Part shown: piece by piece, positions 1-7,869 of the stretch
Layout of the letters: each line of letters begins with the position of its first letter
Position numbering within the stretch: position 1 is the first letter of the stretch
Assembly: GCA_965218055.1 (NCBI GenBank)
Contig: CBDCKA010000001.1
Span: forward strand, 310,001-374,000
Reading direction: 5' to 3'
DNA length: 64,000 nt
From: CBDBKE01 sp965218055
GTDB taxonomy: Bacteria > Acidobacteriota > Terriglobia > JAJPHL01 > JAPKYU01
Notes under the pieces: model-generated
The model's database searches: none
What the model saw: only the letters and a program-made list of their open reading frames with translations
Told to the model about the DNA's origin: nothing
Program-made: the position numbers and the translations under genes

Positions 1-415
1 AATGCCCGGGAAAGCCAATCCCCCGGAAAGGGAAGCCGAGCCGGCGACCAATCTCAACGTAAATCGCGGACAGCAGGATGGGGATGCCGGTGTGCCGCTC
101 CAGCACGTCATTTAGAAAGCTGTTGCGCGGGTCGTAGTAGTCCTCCTCATTTCCACGAAACTTTTTCTCTTTGAACAGGCAGCAATTGATGGCGCCGATG
201 ATCATCTGCGGGCTGCGCCCAGCTGCCCCGGCAGACGGTAGGCGCACCTGGGCAGCCAGCTCGTCCAGCCGCCGCAGGTAGCGGTCGCGATTCAGGCCGG
301 GATACTCGATCTGGGCGACCAGCAAAGCTAGCACGTCCAGACGGGACTCGGTTTCGGGAAGGCTCAACACCTCCGCGATTCGACGCGCGACGTTCGAGAG
401 GCCCTTTGCGCTCAT
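1..415 (-). CDS. SirB1-like transglutaminase-fold protein, C-terminus beyond the window
   Basis: The start codon (415-413) overlaps the stop of the upstream proline dehydrogenase gene (TGATG), so the two are probably co-translated. The 138 visible residues start MSAKGLSNVARR. After an N-terminal helical part they contain the block YYDPRNSFLNDVL, followed by GIPILLSAIYVEIGRRLG and RGIGFPGH. That block is typical of the SirB1 / Transglut_core2 family, whose members usually continue with tetratricopeptide repeats. Biochemical function in this family is poorly defined; the transglutaminase fold is known from homology. The C-terminal part runs off the left edge, so length and any TPR region cannot be judged. 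Confidence 0.8.
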   Translation of the reverse strand, partial: MSAKGLSNVARRIAEVLSLPETESRLDVLALLVAQIEYPGLNRDRYLRRLDELAAQVRLPSAGAAGRSPQMIIGAINCCLFKEKKFRGNEEDYYDPRNSFLNDVLERHTGIPILLSAIYVEIGRRLGFPFRGIGFPGH

Positions 416-1329
416 CAGCCCCGGAACAGATTCCTCAGAAAGAATACCAGGTTGGCCGGACGCTCAGCGAGTCGCCGCGTCAGGTAGGGAAACCACTGGC
501 GCCCAAAGGGGATGTAGACGCGCATCCGGTATCCGTCGCGGCGCAGGCGCCGCTGCAGGTCGCGCCGAATCCCGTACAGCATCTGAAACTCGAAGGCCTC
601 AGGCGCGATTCCCTGGGCCCGGCTATATTCCAGCGTGGCGCCGATCATACCCGGGTCGTGGGTGGCGATGGCGTGGTAGAAGCTACTGGAAAGCAGCCGC
701 TGGCTCAGCCGTACAAAGTTGGCGTCCACGTCGGACTTGCGCGGGTAGGCCACCTCGGGCGGTTCGTTGTAGGCGCCCTTGCACAGACGGATGCAAGTAC
801 TCTGAGCCAGCAGTTGTTCGACATCGCGCTCGCTGCGGTACAAATAGGCTTGAACGACTGCGCCCACGTTGCGGAAGCGTCGCCGCAGGGCGCCCACCAC
901 CTCTAGCGTGCGTTCCGTGTACGGGGAACTCTCCATATCCACCCGCACAAAATTGCCGTAGGCAGCGGCTCGCTCCACCACCGCGGCCACCTGCTCCGGG
1001 CAACGCTCCGGGGAAAGGTCCAGACCCAACTGCGTCAGCTTGACCGACACATCGGCATTCATGCCTCGGGCCTGGATCTCATCCAGCAGCCGGAGATAGA
1101 CGTTGCATGCGGCCGTGGCGTCGGCCTCAGTGGTAACGTGCTCGCCCAGGTAGTCCAGACTGACGCTGAAGCCGGCCCCCTGCACTGCCCGCGCAGCATG
1201 CAGCGCGTCCTCGATCGTTTCTCCGGCCACGAACCGGCGCGCCAGGGCGCGCACCGCCCGCGACTGCAGCATGAACTTTTGAATGGAAGGCCGGTCGGCC
1301 AGGTGGAGCAGCAGGCTGCGGGTCAGCAT
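415..1329 (-). CDS. Proline dehydrogenase (monofunctional PRODH)
   Basis: A 304-residue FAD-dependent TIM-barrel enzyme that oxidises L-proline to pyrroline-5-carboxylate and passes electrons to the quinone pool, the first step of proline catabolism. Family motifs are present and in order: RLCKGAY at 181-187 (usual form RLVKGAY), FEFQMLYG at 246-253, YIPFG at 272-276 and RRLAERPAN at 285-293, the last giving the Arg pair that binds the proline carboxylate. The length matches stand-alone bacterial PRODH rather than PutA. No P5C dehydrogenase lies beside it in the window. The ATG at 1329 fits the conserved N-terminus. Its stop overlaps the start of the SirB1-like gene. Confidence 0.93.
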   Translation of the reverse strand: MLTRSLLLHLADRPSIQKFMLQSRAVRALARRFVAGETIEDALHAARAVQGAGFSVSLDYLGEHVTTEADATAACNVYLRLLDEIQARGMNADVSVKLTQLGLDLSPERCPEQVAAVVERAAAYGNFVRVDMESSPYTERTLEVVGALRRRFRNVGAVVQAYLYRSERDVEQLLAQSTCIRLCKGAYNEPPEVAYPRKSDVDANFVRLSQRLLSSSFYHAIATHDPGMIGATLEYSRAQGIAPEAFEFQMLYGIRRDLQRRLRRDGYRMRVYIPFGRQWFPYLTRRLAERPANLVFFLRNLFRG

Positions 1330-1464
1330 GCGTGGGAAAAGCTCGCGGGAGGTCGTGGGCTAATGCAGTGACCGGCCGATTCCGTTCGTCTGACCCGTTG
1401 CTCCTCCCGGAGCCATCCGAAAGCCGGAAGCTTTCCCAAGGAACCGAATGAGCCAGCCACGGTA

Positions 1465-2388
1465 CTAGGGCTGCGCTTCCAGCCACTTTTCCGCGGCAAT
1501 GGCAGCCATGCACCCGCTCCCGGCGGCGGTGACGGCCTGGCGGAAGACGCGGTCCTGCACGTCGCCGGCGGCAAAAACACCTTCGACGCTGGTGTGGACG
1601 TGGTCGCGGGTCACCACGTAGCCGTCTGGGTCCATTTCGATTTGGCCCTTGAACACTTCGGTATTGGGCCGGTGCCCAATGGCCAGAAAGACGCCGTCAG
1701 TTTCCAATTCGCTGTTCTGGTTGGATTTGACGTTGCGTAGATTGACGCCAGTGACCTGGCCGCGGCTGGCATCGTGAATGTCCTCGACGATTGTATCCAT
1801 GATGAATTTAATCTTCTCGTTGCGTTGAGCACGCTCGAGCATGATCTTCGAGGCGCGAAATTGGTCGCGCCGGTGGATAACGGTCACCGAGGCGGCAAAC
1901 TTGCTGAGGAAGGTACTTTCCTCCATGGCCGAATCTCCGCCGCCCACTACCATCACCTTCTTCCCCCGAAAGAAAAAGCCGTCGCAAGTGGCGCAGGTGG
2001 AAAGCCCATGACCCATCAGCTTCTTCTCGGACTCCAGCCCGAGCATGCGGGCCGAGGCCCCATTGGCCAAAATCAACACCTTCGTTTCCAATGTCTCCCG
2101 CTCGTCCACTGTTATCTGGAAAGGTTTCGCGGAAAGGTCCGCGGCGGTGACAGAGCCCGTCCTATATTCCGCGCCGAATTTGGCCGCCTGTTCCTTCATT
2201 TTCTGAATCAGGTCCGGCCCCATCACCCCGTCGGGAAAACCGGGATAATTCTCAACCGTGGTGGTCAAGCTCAGTTGCCCACCGGCTTCCCAGCCTTCAA
2301 TAACTAGCGGTTTCAGGTTCGCTCGCGCGCTGTAAAGGGCCGCGGTCAGCCCCGCGCACCCGGACCCAATGACGATGACGTCACGCAT
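1465..2388 (-). CDS. trxB: Thioredoxin reductase
   Basis: A 307-residue NADPH-dependent flavoenzyme that reduces thioredoxin in the cytoplasm. The FAD-binding loop GSGCAGL lies at residues 8-14. The redox-active disulfide CATC is at 132-135, followed by DGFFFRGK. The NADPH loop GGGDSAMEE is at 149-157, with HRR at 172-174 for the 2'-phosphate. The C-terminal FAD motif VFAAGD is followed by RQAVTAAGSGC. Length and motif order are those of low-molecular-weight bacterial TrxB. A good Shine-Dalgarno sequence (AGGAG, 2395-2399) precedes the ATG at 2388. It has the same strand as the PRODH gene but is separated from it by 135 bp, so co-transcription is possible but not shown. Confidence 0.95.
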   Translation of the reverse strand: MRDVIVIGSGCAGLTAALYSARANLKPLVIEGWEAGGQLSLTTTVENYPGFPDGVMGPDLIQKMKEQAAKFGAEYRTGSVTAADLSAKPFQITVDERETLETKVLILANGASARMLGLESEKKLMGHGLSTCATCDGFFFRGKKVMVVGGGDSAMEESTFLSKFAASVTVIHRRDQFRASKIMLERAQRNEKIKFIMDTIVEDIHDASRGQVTGVNLRNVKSNQNSELETDGVFLAIGHRPNTEVFKGQIEMDPDGYVVTRDHVHTSVEGVFAAGDVQDRVFRQAVTAAGSGCMAAIAAEKWLEAQP

Positions 2389-2828
2389 CTTAGGCTCCTG
2401 ATCTAATTGGTTGCGCTCTCATTCTAATCCAACAAGCGTCGAGCATGGTGGTGAACTCGTCACATGCCAAACTTGCCGGACCAAATTCCGTTCCACCAGT
2501 GGCCGCAGGAGGGTCTGGACGGCCTTTCGCGCGAAGTGCAACAATTGGGGCCCATAAACAGGGCCAATGATACAAACATGATACGAAACAGAAGCAACGA
2601 ACCCGGCTGCGAGATGGGATTCGGAACGGGTCTTTCGCACAACTGCCTCAGCCCCGTGGCCTGAGGTCTCCTCGTCGGGACCGGTGCAAATAGTTTCATT
2701 AGGGGCCTGGTTTTCGTTACCATACCCCTTCTGGCCCGTGCTGAACAGAAGCGTCCCTCAAAAAGCAGATCGGGCGGCGCGAGGAGTCCTGTCAGTCATC
2801 GCTTGAACGCATGTCAAGGACTGATTTC
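2389..2828. other. Gene-free stretch between trxB and the IS3 element
   Basis: About 440 bp upstream of trxB with no ORF that looks like a protein family and no recognisable RNA. It must hold the trxB promoter near its left end. The IS3 element inserted at its right end, so the stretch may once have been the upstream region of the gene now starting at 4000. I see no second inverted repeat or gene remnant. Confidence 0.5.
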
Positions 2829-2840
2829 TTTAGACACTGA
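2829..2840. repeat. Left terminal inverted repeat of the IS3 element
   Basis: TTTAGACACTGA; the exact reverse complement is found at 3928-3939. Confidence 0.8.
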
Positions 2841-2853
2841 TTCTGAGAGTTTT

Positions 2854-3771
2854 TTACGCGACTAACGCATACCGTTTGGCGAATACCACAGGCGGCATGT
2901 TGAGCGCGGAGTGAATCCGCGTGTTGTTGTAGTCCCACAGGGTGCGGTAGATCTCCGCCACTAGCTCCCCCAGTGTTTTGAAGCGGTTCGGATCTCCCAG
3001 GTCAACCTTGAATTTGTCGTAGAACGATTCCTGGTATCCGTTCTCCCAAGGGCACCCCGGGCGGCTCCGTGAAATCACGATGCCGCATCCATCAAGGATT
3101 TCAGTGAACGCCATCGCGTCATACTCCCTCCCGTTGTCGGAGTGGAATAGACCCGGGCGCGGATGATGGAGCAGGGCGTTGGAAAGCGCCTGAATGGTGA
3201 GCGCGGCTCCCTTTCTCACCGCAACCTGGATTCCCAGGATCCGGCGGGTGTAGAGATCGATCACGGTCGCCACATAGACCTTCTTTCCGTGCTGCACGAA
3301 CTCGGTGAAGTCCGTTGCCCAGATGTGGTTTGCATATGCGGGCATGAGCGCGAGCAGGAGGTTGGGATAGGTCCGGGAAACCTTGGATTTTCTCCATTTT
3401 CTGCCTCTCCTGCGGTAGGGCTTGATGCCAAACAGACGCATGACCCTCTGCGCCCGCTGGCGGCAGAGTCCCAGTGCCGTAGCAATTCGCCGGGAGCCGT
3501 AGGAGGGATGGATCTGCAGCTCTTCTTCCAGGCGGACCTTGAGGCGCCAGTCCTTCTCCTTCATTCTTGGGACGTAATACAGGCTCGCGCGGGATATGCC
3601 AAGGGCTCGGGCAAGCGCTGATTTGTTTCTTCCTTCGCTCAATTGTTTTTTTGAGTCATGGAGAGCTTGAGCGTGATCTCGCCCACGAGTTCCAGGAGTT
3701 CTCTGTTCTGCTTCTGAAGTCGGGAGAACTCCGCCCAGGACGGGGCACCGGTTGCTCCTTTTACCATCCAA
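2854..3771 (-). CDS. IS3-family transposase OrfB (DDE integrase domain), made by -1 frameshift from OrfA
   Basis: The open frame encodes 305 residues, but the biologically used part probably begins at the slippery site near 3651 (KKQLSEGRNKSAL). It then has a helix-turn-helix_21-like segment and an rve core with the three catalytic acidic residues visible: D in IWATDFTEF, D in LFHSDNGREYD and E in CPWENGYQESF. The C-terminus, NTRIHSALNMPPVVFA, is typical of IS3 OrfB. With OrfA it forms the OrfAB transposase that excises and circularises the element. The ATG at 3771 lies inside orfA in the other frame and is unlikely to be the main start. Confidence 0.93.
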   Translation of the reverse strand: MDGKRSNRCPVLGGVLPTSEAEQRTPGTRGRDHAQALHDSKKQLSEGRNKSALARALGISRASLYYVPRMKEKDWRLKVRLEEELQIHPSYGSRRIATALGLCRQRAQRVMRLFGIKPYRRRGRKWRKSKVSRTYPNLLLALMPAYANHIWATDFTEFVQHGKKVYVATVIDLYTRRILGIQVAVRKGAALTIQALSNALLHHPRPGLFHSDNGREYDAMAFTEILDGCGIVISRSRPGCPWENGYQESFYDKFKVDLGDPNRFKTLGELVAEIYRTLWDYNNTRIHSALNMPPVVFAKRYALVA

Positions 3772-3899
3772 CCATAGATGCTCCCTTCAGAAATACCGTG
3801 ATCCTTGGCGGCCTGGGCCACCGAGATGCCTTCTTCCTTGACGCGGCGTAGGATATCGGCTTTTACGTCAGCTGCAATACGATGATGTTTTTTGTTCAT
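3639..3899 (-). CDS. IS3-family transposase OrfA (HTH DNA-binding protein)
   Basis: An 86-residue basic protein with an HTH_Tnp_1 domain (RIAADVKADILRRVKEEG, then SVAQAAKDHGISEGSIYGW) and a C-terminal leucine-zipper-like helix (LQKQNRELLELVGEITLKL). This is the usual DNA-binding and multimerisation half of IS3 transposases. It ends at TGA 3641-3639, six bases beyond the slippery heptamer, so ribosomes either stop and give OrfA or slip back one base and continue as OrfAB. Confidence 0.92.
   Translation of the reverse strand: MNKKHHRIAADVKADILRRVKEEGISVAQAAKDHGISEGSIYGWMVKGATGAPSWAEFSRLQKQNRELLELVGEITLKLSMTQKNN
3645..3651 (-). promoter_or_regulatory. Programmed -1 frameshift heptamer A_AAA_AAC
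   Basis: In the orfA frame the codons read CAA AAA AAC AAT TGA. The heptamer A AAA AAC has the X XXY YYZ form of a -1 slippery site. Slipping gives AAA AAA CAA TTG, which is exactly the orfB frame (KKQL). The stimulating structure was not analysed. Confidence 0.75.
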
Positions 3900-3927
3900 A
3901 TGACACCAGGGTAGTTAATTCCCAACC

Positions 3928-3939
3928 TCAGTGTCTAAA
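3928..3939. repeat. Right terminal inverted repeat of the IS3 element
   Basis: Exact reverse complement of 2829-2840. It overlaps the first possible (GTG) start of the downstream gene frame, which is one reason to place that gene's start later, at 4000. Confidence 0.8.
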
Positions 3940-3999
3940 TTACCCAGTCCAGGGCATCCAGAACAGAACGTCCAGCAGAACTGTTCGGAGACTAACCTT

Positions 4000-5412
4000 A
4001 TGAAGAAGACAGTTGCTTTGGCGCTGGTGATCCCTCTGTTGCTCGTTGCTTCGCCGCTCGGTGCGAAGAAGTTCTACGATGACGATCCGCTTGAAAAAGA
4101 ACCCACGCCGGTTCACATCGAGAACGCCCCCTCCATGAACGGCAAGTGGAGGATCATCGCCGCCAAAACTGAAGGGGTTTCGCCCGGTTTCAGGATTCAA
4201 GACACCCTGACAGGGAAACAGTATGTCCTGAAATTCAATTCGCTGGCCTATCCCGAAATGGCCACCGGCGCCGACATGATCGGCTCGGCCTTTTTCCACG
4301 CCCTCGGCTATCACGTGCCCGAAAACTACCTGGTCACTTTTGATCAAAGCCAGCTCGTCGTCGGCGAAGACACGACGATAGCTGACGCTGGAGGTCGGCG
4401 ACGCCCGCTGTCGCGTCGCGATGTGACCGAGACTCTGCTCAGGGTTCCCCGCGATGCCCAGGGGCAAATCCGCGGGGTCGCCAGCTACCTTTTGAAAGGG
4501 AAAATCCTCCGTGAGTTTCGATATCACGGGACGCGGAAAGATGATCCCAACGATGTCGTTCCGCATGAGCACCGGCGCGACTTGCGCGGCCTGTTTGTTT
4601 TTTGCGCCTGGCTGGGGCACCATGACTCCAGAGCCATTAACACCCTTGACACCCTGGTGGAAGAGAACGGCGTGAAGTACATCAAGCACCACCTGATCGA
4701 CTTTGGTTCGCTCTTGGGTAGCAAGGCGGACGGCGATCTGACACCACGGGAGGGAAACGAATACTTCTACGAATTCAAACCGGCCGCAATTCAGGTCCTT
4801 ACGTTGGGACTTTATGTTCCCCGCTGGGCCCGCATCAAGTACCGGAGAATACCGGGCCTGGGGCTGTTCGAGTACAGGAACTTCGACCCCGAGAAATGGA
4901 AGCCCAATTACCCGAATCCGGCCTTCCAGAACCGGCTCCCGGAGGATACCTTTTGGGCTGCGAAAAAAGTGATGCGCTTCACAGACGAGCAGATTCGCGC
5001 CATGGTCAAGCTCGGGCAGTACAGTGACCCGGAGGCAGCACCGTGGCTGGCGAAATGCCTGATCGAACGCCGGAACAAGATCGGAGAGACCTACTTCAGC
5101 CACGTGCTGCCGCTCGACGCGCTTCGCATCAACGGTGACCGTCTGGAGTTTGAAGACCTCCAAGTGAAGTATGGCTTCATCAATAGGCGTGATTACACAG
5201 TGCGGTGGTCGCGCTTCGACAATGATTCCGAGACCCACGCACCGATCGCAGCCGCGGCAAGCTTCGTGTTGCCGGAGGAGGTTCAAAGCGCCGAAATGGG
5301 TTCCTATTTCGCCGCCATAATCCAGGGGGAGGACAAGGAAAAGACAGTAGCGGTGTATATCCGTAAGCACCGCGCTGGGTACAAGGTCGTGGGGATCGAG
5401 CGCACCTGGTGA
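4000..5412 (+). CDS. Secreted protein of unknown family with protein-kinase-like motifs
   Basis: The open frame begins at 3931, but the ATG at 4000 gives a clean Sec signal peptide (MKKTVALALVIPLLLVASPL, cleavage near residue 22) and has GGAG at 3987-3990. The mature protein (470 residues with signal) shows a pattern like atypical kinases of the HipA/CotH/PI3K-like type. YVLKF (75-79) has a possible ATP-binding Lys78. A helix follows with SAFFHALGYHVPE. Then comes a catalytic-loop-like HHDSRAIN (207-214; Asp209, Asn214) and HLIDFGS (231-237; Asp234). The second half is unassigned. These are motif resemblances only, and I do not know the family. It would act outside the cytoplasm. It follows the IS3 element directly, so its promoter may have been altered by that insertion. 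Confidence 0.75.
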   Translation: MKKTVALALVIPLLLVASPLGAKKFYDDDPLEKEPTPVHIENAPSMNGKWRIIAAKTEGVSPGFRIQDTLTGKQYVLKFNSLAYPEMATGADMIGSAFFHALGYHVPENYLVTFDQSQLVVGEDTTIADAGGRRRPLSRRDVTETLLRVPRDAQGQIRGVASYLLKGKILREFRYHGTRKDDPNDVVPHEHRRDLRGLFVFCAWLGHHDSRAINTLDTLVEENGVKYIKHHLIDFGSLLGSKADGDLTPREGNEYFYEFKPAAIQVLTLGLYVPRWARIKYRRIPGLGLFEYRNFDPEKWKPNYPNPAFQNRLPEDTFWAAKKVMRFTDEQIRAMVKLGQYSDPEAAPWLAKCLIERRNKIGETYFSHVLPLDALRINGDRLEFEDLQVKYGFINRRDYTVRWSRFDNDSETHAPIAAAASFVLPEEVQSAEMGSYFAAIIQGEDKEKTVAVYIRKHRAGYKVVGIERTW

Positions 5413-5526
5413 GGCGCACTGCTTGGTCTCAAGTTCCTAATCAGCCAGACAACTTCACACCTTGGCATCAGGCCCAACAATTAGCGTCGCATGCTGCAAT
5501 CCTGAAGCCCACGAGTGCCAGCTTAG

Positions 5527-5715
5527 GCGATTCCTATCTACGGCATCAGCTGCGTTGCCAAGCCTGGTGCGGAAGCTGGCAAGTGGGGTATAGGAGCATG
5601 GCAGAACTCTCGCACCTACGAACGCGGCTACTTCCACCTCTATAAGGGGTTCCGGCTGCACACCTTCTGGATGGACGGCCAAACGAAAGATCGGTTCCTT
5701 GACCTGGCATGCTAG
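5527..5715 (+). pseudogene. Short protein-like remnant without a start codon
   Basis: The stretch 5413-5724 holds no complete gene. In one frame, from just after TAG 5524-5526 to TAG 5713-5715, 62 codons read like real protein: GISCVAKPGAEAGKWGIGAW, then a Tyr/Phe-rich part with YERGYFHLYKGFRLHTFW. There is no start codon or ribosome site, so this looks like the surviving 3' end of a decayed or truncated gene. The family is not recognised. Composition alone is the evidence, so it may be chance. Confidence 0.35.
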
Positions 5716-5724
5716 AGCGCCGCG

Positions 5725-6996
5725 TCAGGCGGCTTGCTCCCTTGGCTTCACAGGGCGCACCCTTTCGCGCAAAGGCAGGATGCCCTCTCCAGGCTGATGC
5801 AACCCGAGCAAAACCAGCAGCCAGCTTTGCAGATACTGGGGAAGCAGTGCGTTGGTCCGAACGTATTCTTGCGCCAAGACACCCATGCGCGCCGCTAGAT
5901 TCCGGTTGACTAGCAATTCGCGCAGATACCAGGCGGTGCCTTCAATGGTGTTCACCAGGTAGCCTGTTTCCCCGTGGAGGATCTGCCGGCGGATCCCGCC
6001 GACATTACCGCCGATGACCGGCTTGCGTTTCCACATCGCCTCGGTCACCACCAATCCAAAACCTTCGCGGATGGATTTTTGCACCACTGCCGTGGCGCCC
6101 CGCTGCAGGGCGTTGATCTCAAAATGGCTGTCTGGAGGCAGATCCAAAACGAAAACATTCGGATCCTCAGCAACTTGCTGCCGGACCTCGGCCAGCACCT
6201 GCTGGCCTTCCGGGTCGTCGGCCGCAGTCCCACCAGCCAGCACAAGCTGGCAATCCACCCACCTGCCGAGTTGGCGGTAAGCCTGAAGGACTCCCACGGG
6301 GTCCTTCAGCCGGTCAAAGCGCGAAATCTGCGCCACGATCGGGCGGGCCGGCTCAATGCCGAATTTCCTCAAGACATCCATTATTTCACTGTCCTTGAGC
6401 TCCCGGTTCTTCTCCGAAAACGGATCAATCGCCGGCGGTATGACGTATTGCTCAATGTGCAACTCCTGGGCATACTCAGGCAGGTGAAAGATGGCCGCAT
6501 TACAGCGTTCGACGTAGGGGCGAAGAAAACCCCAGACCATTGGATCCGCAACGGACAGATCAATGTGGCAGCGCCAGACCCAACGGCCTGGATGCCCAGC
6601 CCTCGTTTCTGCCAGCCCCGCTGGTTGAGCATCGTGCAACACGACAACGTCCGCCGTGGGATCCACCTTGGAATAGTTGCTTTCCTGGACCTTCTTGTAG
6701 CACTCCAGCATCGGCAGCGTGATCTGGGTGGGTTGTCCGTGCAGCGCGTTATGAAACGCCTTCGTCACTTCGAAGAACTCCGGCGTGCCGTCCAGGACGG
6801 TCCAGGAGGCATCCAGCCCCAATTCCCGCATCAGAGGCACCAGCCGCATCAGGATTTCGGCCACGCCGCCCCCCAGCGCGGTGGAATTGATGTGCTGCAC
6901 TCGAAGCCCCTTCAAGGGGGCTGCTAGAAGCCGCAGGTCGTTGAGCTCTCCTTCGCCAACCAATGGGCCGTAATCTGCCAGGCTGATTGCCTTCAT
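5725..6996 (-). CDS. GT4 glycosyltransferase, TreT-like (trehalose glycosyltransferring synthase family)
   Basis: A 423-residue GT-B enzyme. The N-terminal half has the TreT/trehalose synthase hallmark HINSTALGGGVAEIL, then VVVLHDAQPAGL and WRCHIDLS. The C-terminal half has the nucleotide-sugar part with QISRFDRLKDP and the E-x7-E motif EGFGLVVTEAMWKRKPVIGG. Family members join glucose from a nucleotide sugar to glucose to make trehalose, or do the reverse. Specificity here is inferred from family and context. Start: the GTG at 7005 is possible, but the ATG at 6996 overlaps the DUF5752 stop as ATGA and has AGAGG upstream, so it is preferred. It is the last gene of a minus-strand run that originally began with the trehalose-6-phosphate synthase gene. 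Confidence 0.85.
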   Translation of the reverse strand: MKAISLADYGPLVGEGELNDLRLLAAPLKGLRVQHINSTALGGGVAEILMRLVPLMRELGLDASWTVLDGTPEFFEVTKAFHNALHGQPTQITLPMLECYKKVQESNYSKVDPTADVVVLHDAQPAGLAETRAGHPGRWVWRCHIDLSVADPMVWGFLRPYVERCNAAIFHLPEYAQELHIEQYVIPPAIDPFSEKNRELKDSEIMDVLRKFGIEPARPIVAQISRFDRLKDPVGVLQAYRQLGRWVDCQLVLAGGTAADDPEGQQVLAEVRQQVAEDPNVFVLDLPPDSHFEINALQRGATAVVQKSIREGFGLVVTEAMWKRKPVIGGNVGGIRRQILHGETGYLVNTIEGTAWYLRELLVNRNLAARMGVLAQEYVRTNALLPQYLQSWLLVLLGLHQPGEGILPLRERVRPVKPREQAA

Positions 6997-7640
6997 TCCT
7001 CGCACCTCTGGCGCACAAGTTCGACGATGTGTTTTCGCAGTTCGGGCAGACTATGAAAGTAGGGGCTCAGCCGATTGATTTCCGCGGCCAGTTCCTCCGC
7101 TCCGAAGACGGTTTCCAACCACAGAGAATAGTCGTTGCTGGGGAGGCCCATTCGCAGGCGGGTTTCAATGAAGTGAAAGAACAGCGAGCTCAGGCTGGAC
7201 CGCTCGATATGGGTAGCCAGTTCGCGAGGATCATGCGCGACTAGGCCGGTGGGGTAGACAAAGCTTTTCAAGGTGAGAAACCGGAATTCTTCCCCCTCGC
7301 GGACCCGTACCGAGTACTCGCTGCTCCCGACGGCCTCTTCCAGGTAGCGGATCAACCGCTCGCGGGTGGCCCGTACGCTGCCGAACTCTAAGGGATCAAT
7401 GACGGCCAGCCGCTCGGCGAGGCGCGGCTCCTGGAAATTCAACACCACCCAGCGGGCAAAGTCATTCTTGTATTCGAACGTGGTGAAGTGCCGCCGCCGC
7501 AGGGCATGGAAAAAGTGATAGAAGATGGAAGCCCCGCTGACTTTCCGAATGCATTCCAGCAAGGAACGAAGGCTGTCAGCCCGCTGTGGCGTGTACAGGG
7601 CCACGTTGGACTCTGTGTAGAAGCGGAACGCGTCAACCAC
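6993..7640 (-). CDS. DUF5752 family protein
   Basis: A 215-residue helical cytoplasmic protein starting MVDAFRFYTESNVALYT (GTG start). The segment SGASIFYHFFHALRRRHFTT and the later SSLSSLFFHFIETRLR are related half-repeats with His-rich cores, as seen in DUF5752 proteins. Function is unknown. The family is commonly found next to GT20/GT4 trehalose-type enzymes, which matches this locus. It overlaps the GT4 gene by 4 bp. Before the IS1-family insertion its start lay about 145 bp after the synthase stop. Confidence 0.8.
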   Translation of the reverse strand: MVDAFRFYTESNVALYTPQRADSLRSLLECIRKVSGASIFYHFFHALRRRHFTTFEYKNDFARWVVLNFQEPRLAERLAVIDPLEFGSVRATRERLIRYLEEAVGSSEYSVRVREGEEFRFLTLKSFVYPTGLVAHDPRELATHIERSSLSSLFFHFIETRLRMGLPSNDYSLWLETVFGAEELAAEINRLSPYFHSLPELRKHIVELVRQRCEE

Positions 7641-7795
7641 GTTTCGTCTTTACGTCTCCTGGCTTAAGCTCATCGCGCAAGTCGCCGCCAAAATCGAATC
7701 ACAGCGGAGTCAGCCCCCGCCTCGGCCCGACCAGGAGGCTGCGCGCTGGCAAAACGGAAGAGTAACAGCAGGTAGGGGGGTTGTTCAAGCTCTCG

Positions 7796-7803
7796 CAATA
7801 TCC
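7796..7803. repeat. Target site duplication, left copy (CAATATCC)
   Basis: An exact 8-bp direct repeat with 9945-9952, abutting both ends of the IS1-family element. An 8-9 bp duplication is normal for IS1. Confidence 0.95.
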
Positions 7804-7824
7804 GGTAGTGGTCTGTTAGATTGT
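7804..7824. repeat. Left terminal inverted repeat of the IS1-family element
   Basis: Begins GGTAGTGGTCTG. It matches the inverted right end at 19 of 21 positions; the two differences are adjacent (GT against AC at positions 12-13). Confidence 0.93.
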
Positions 7825-7833
7825 GCCCGCCGC

Positions 7834-7862
7834 TAGACTCACAGCAAGCCTTGTAGTATTAT
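7834..7862 (+). promoter_or_regulatory. Sigma70-like promoter of the 55-residue cargo ORF
   Basis: TAGACT (7834-7839), 17-nt spacer, TATTAT (7857-7862). The -10 ends 7 nt before the ATG at 7870, so the predicted transcript starts at or within a base of the start codon (leaderless). Confidence 0.55.
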
Positions 7863-7869
7863 CTCTCGC

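Larger units (their letters stand above)
2829..3939 (-). mobile_element. IS3-family insertion sequence (complete)
   Basis: An 1111-bp element bounded by a perfect 12-bp terminal inverted repeat, TTTAGACACTGA (2829-2840), with its reverse complement at 3928-3939. It contains the two overlapping reading frames expected of IS3 (orfA 3639-3899; orfB 2854-3771 in the -1 frame) and a slippery heptamer at the junction. I could not find a convincing 3-5 bp target duplication beside the repeats, and the ends do not begin with the usual TG, so the exact borders may be off by a few bases. Both frames are intact, so the copy is potentially active. Confidence 0.85.

Noticed and set aside
3940..5370. A 476-codon open frame on the minus strand
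   Set aside because: It is fully antisense to the signal-peptide gene at 4000-5412, which has an SD site and coherent motifs. The antisense protein reads like reversed-codon sequence.
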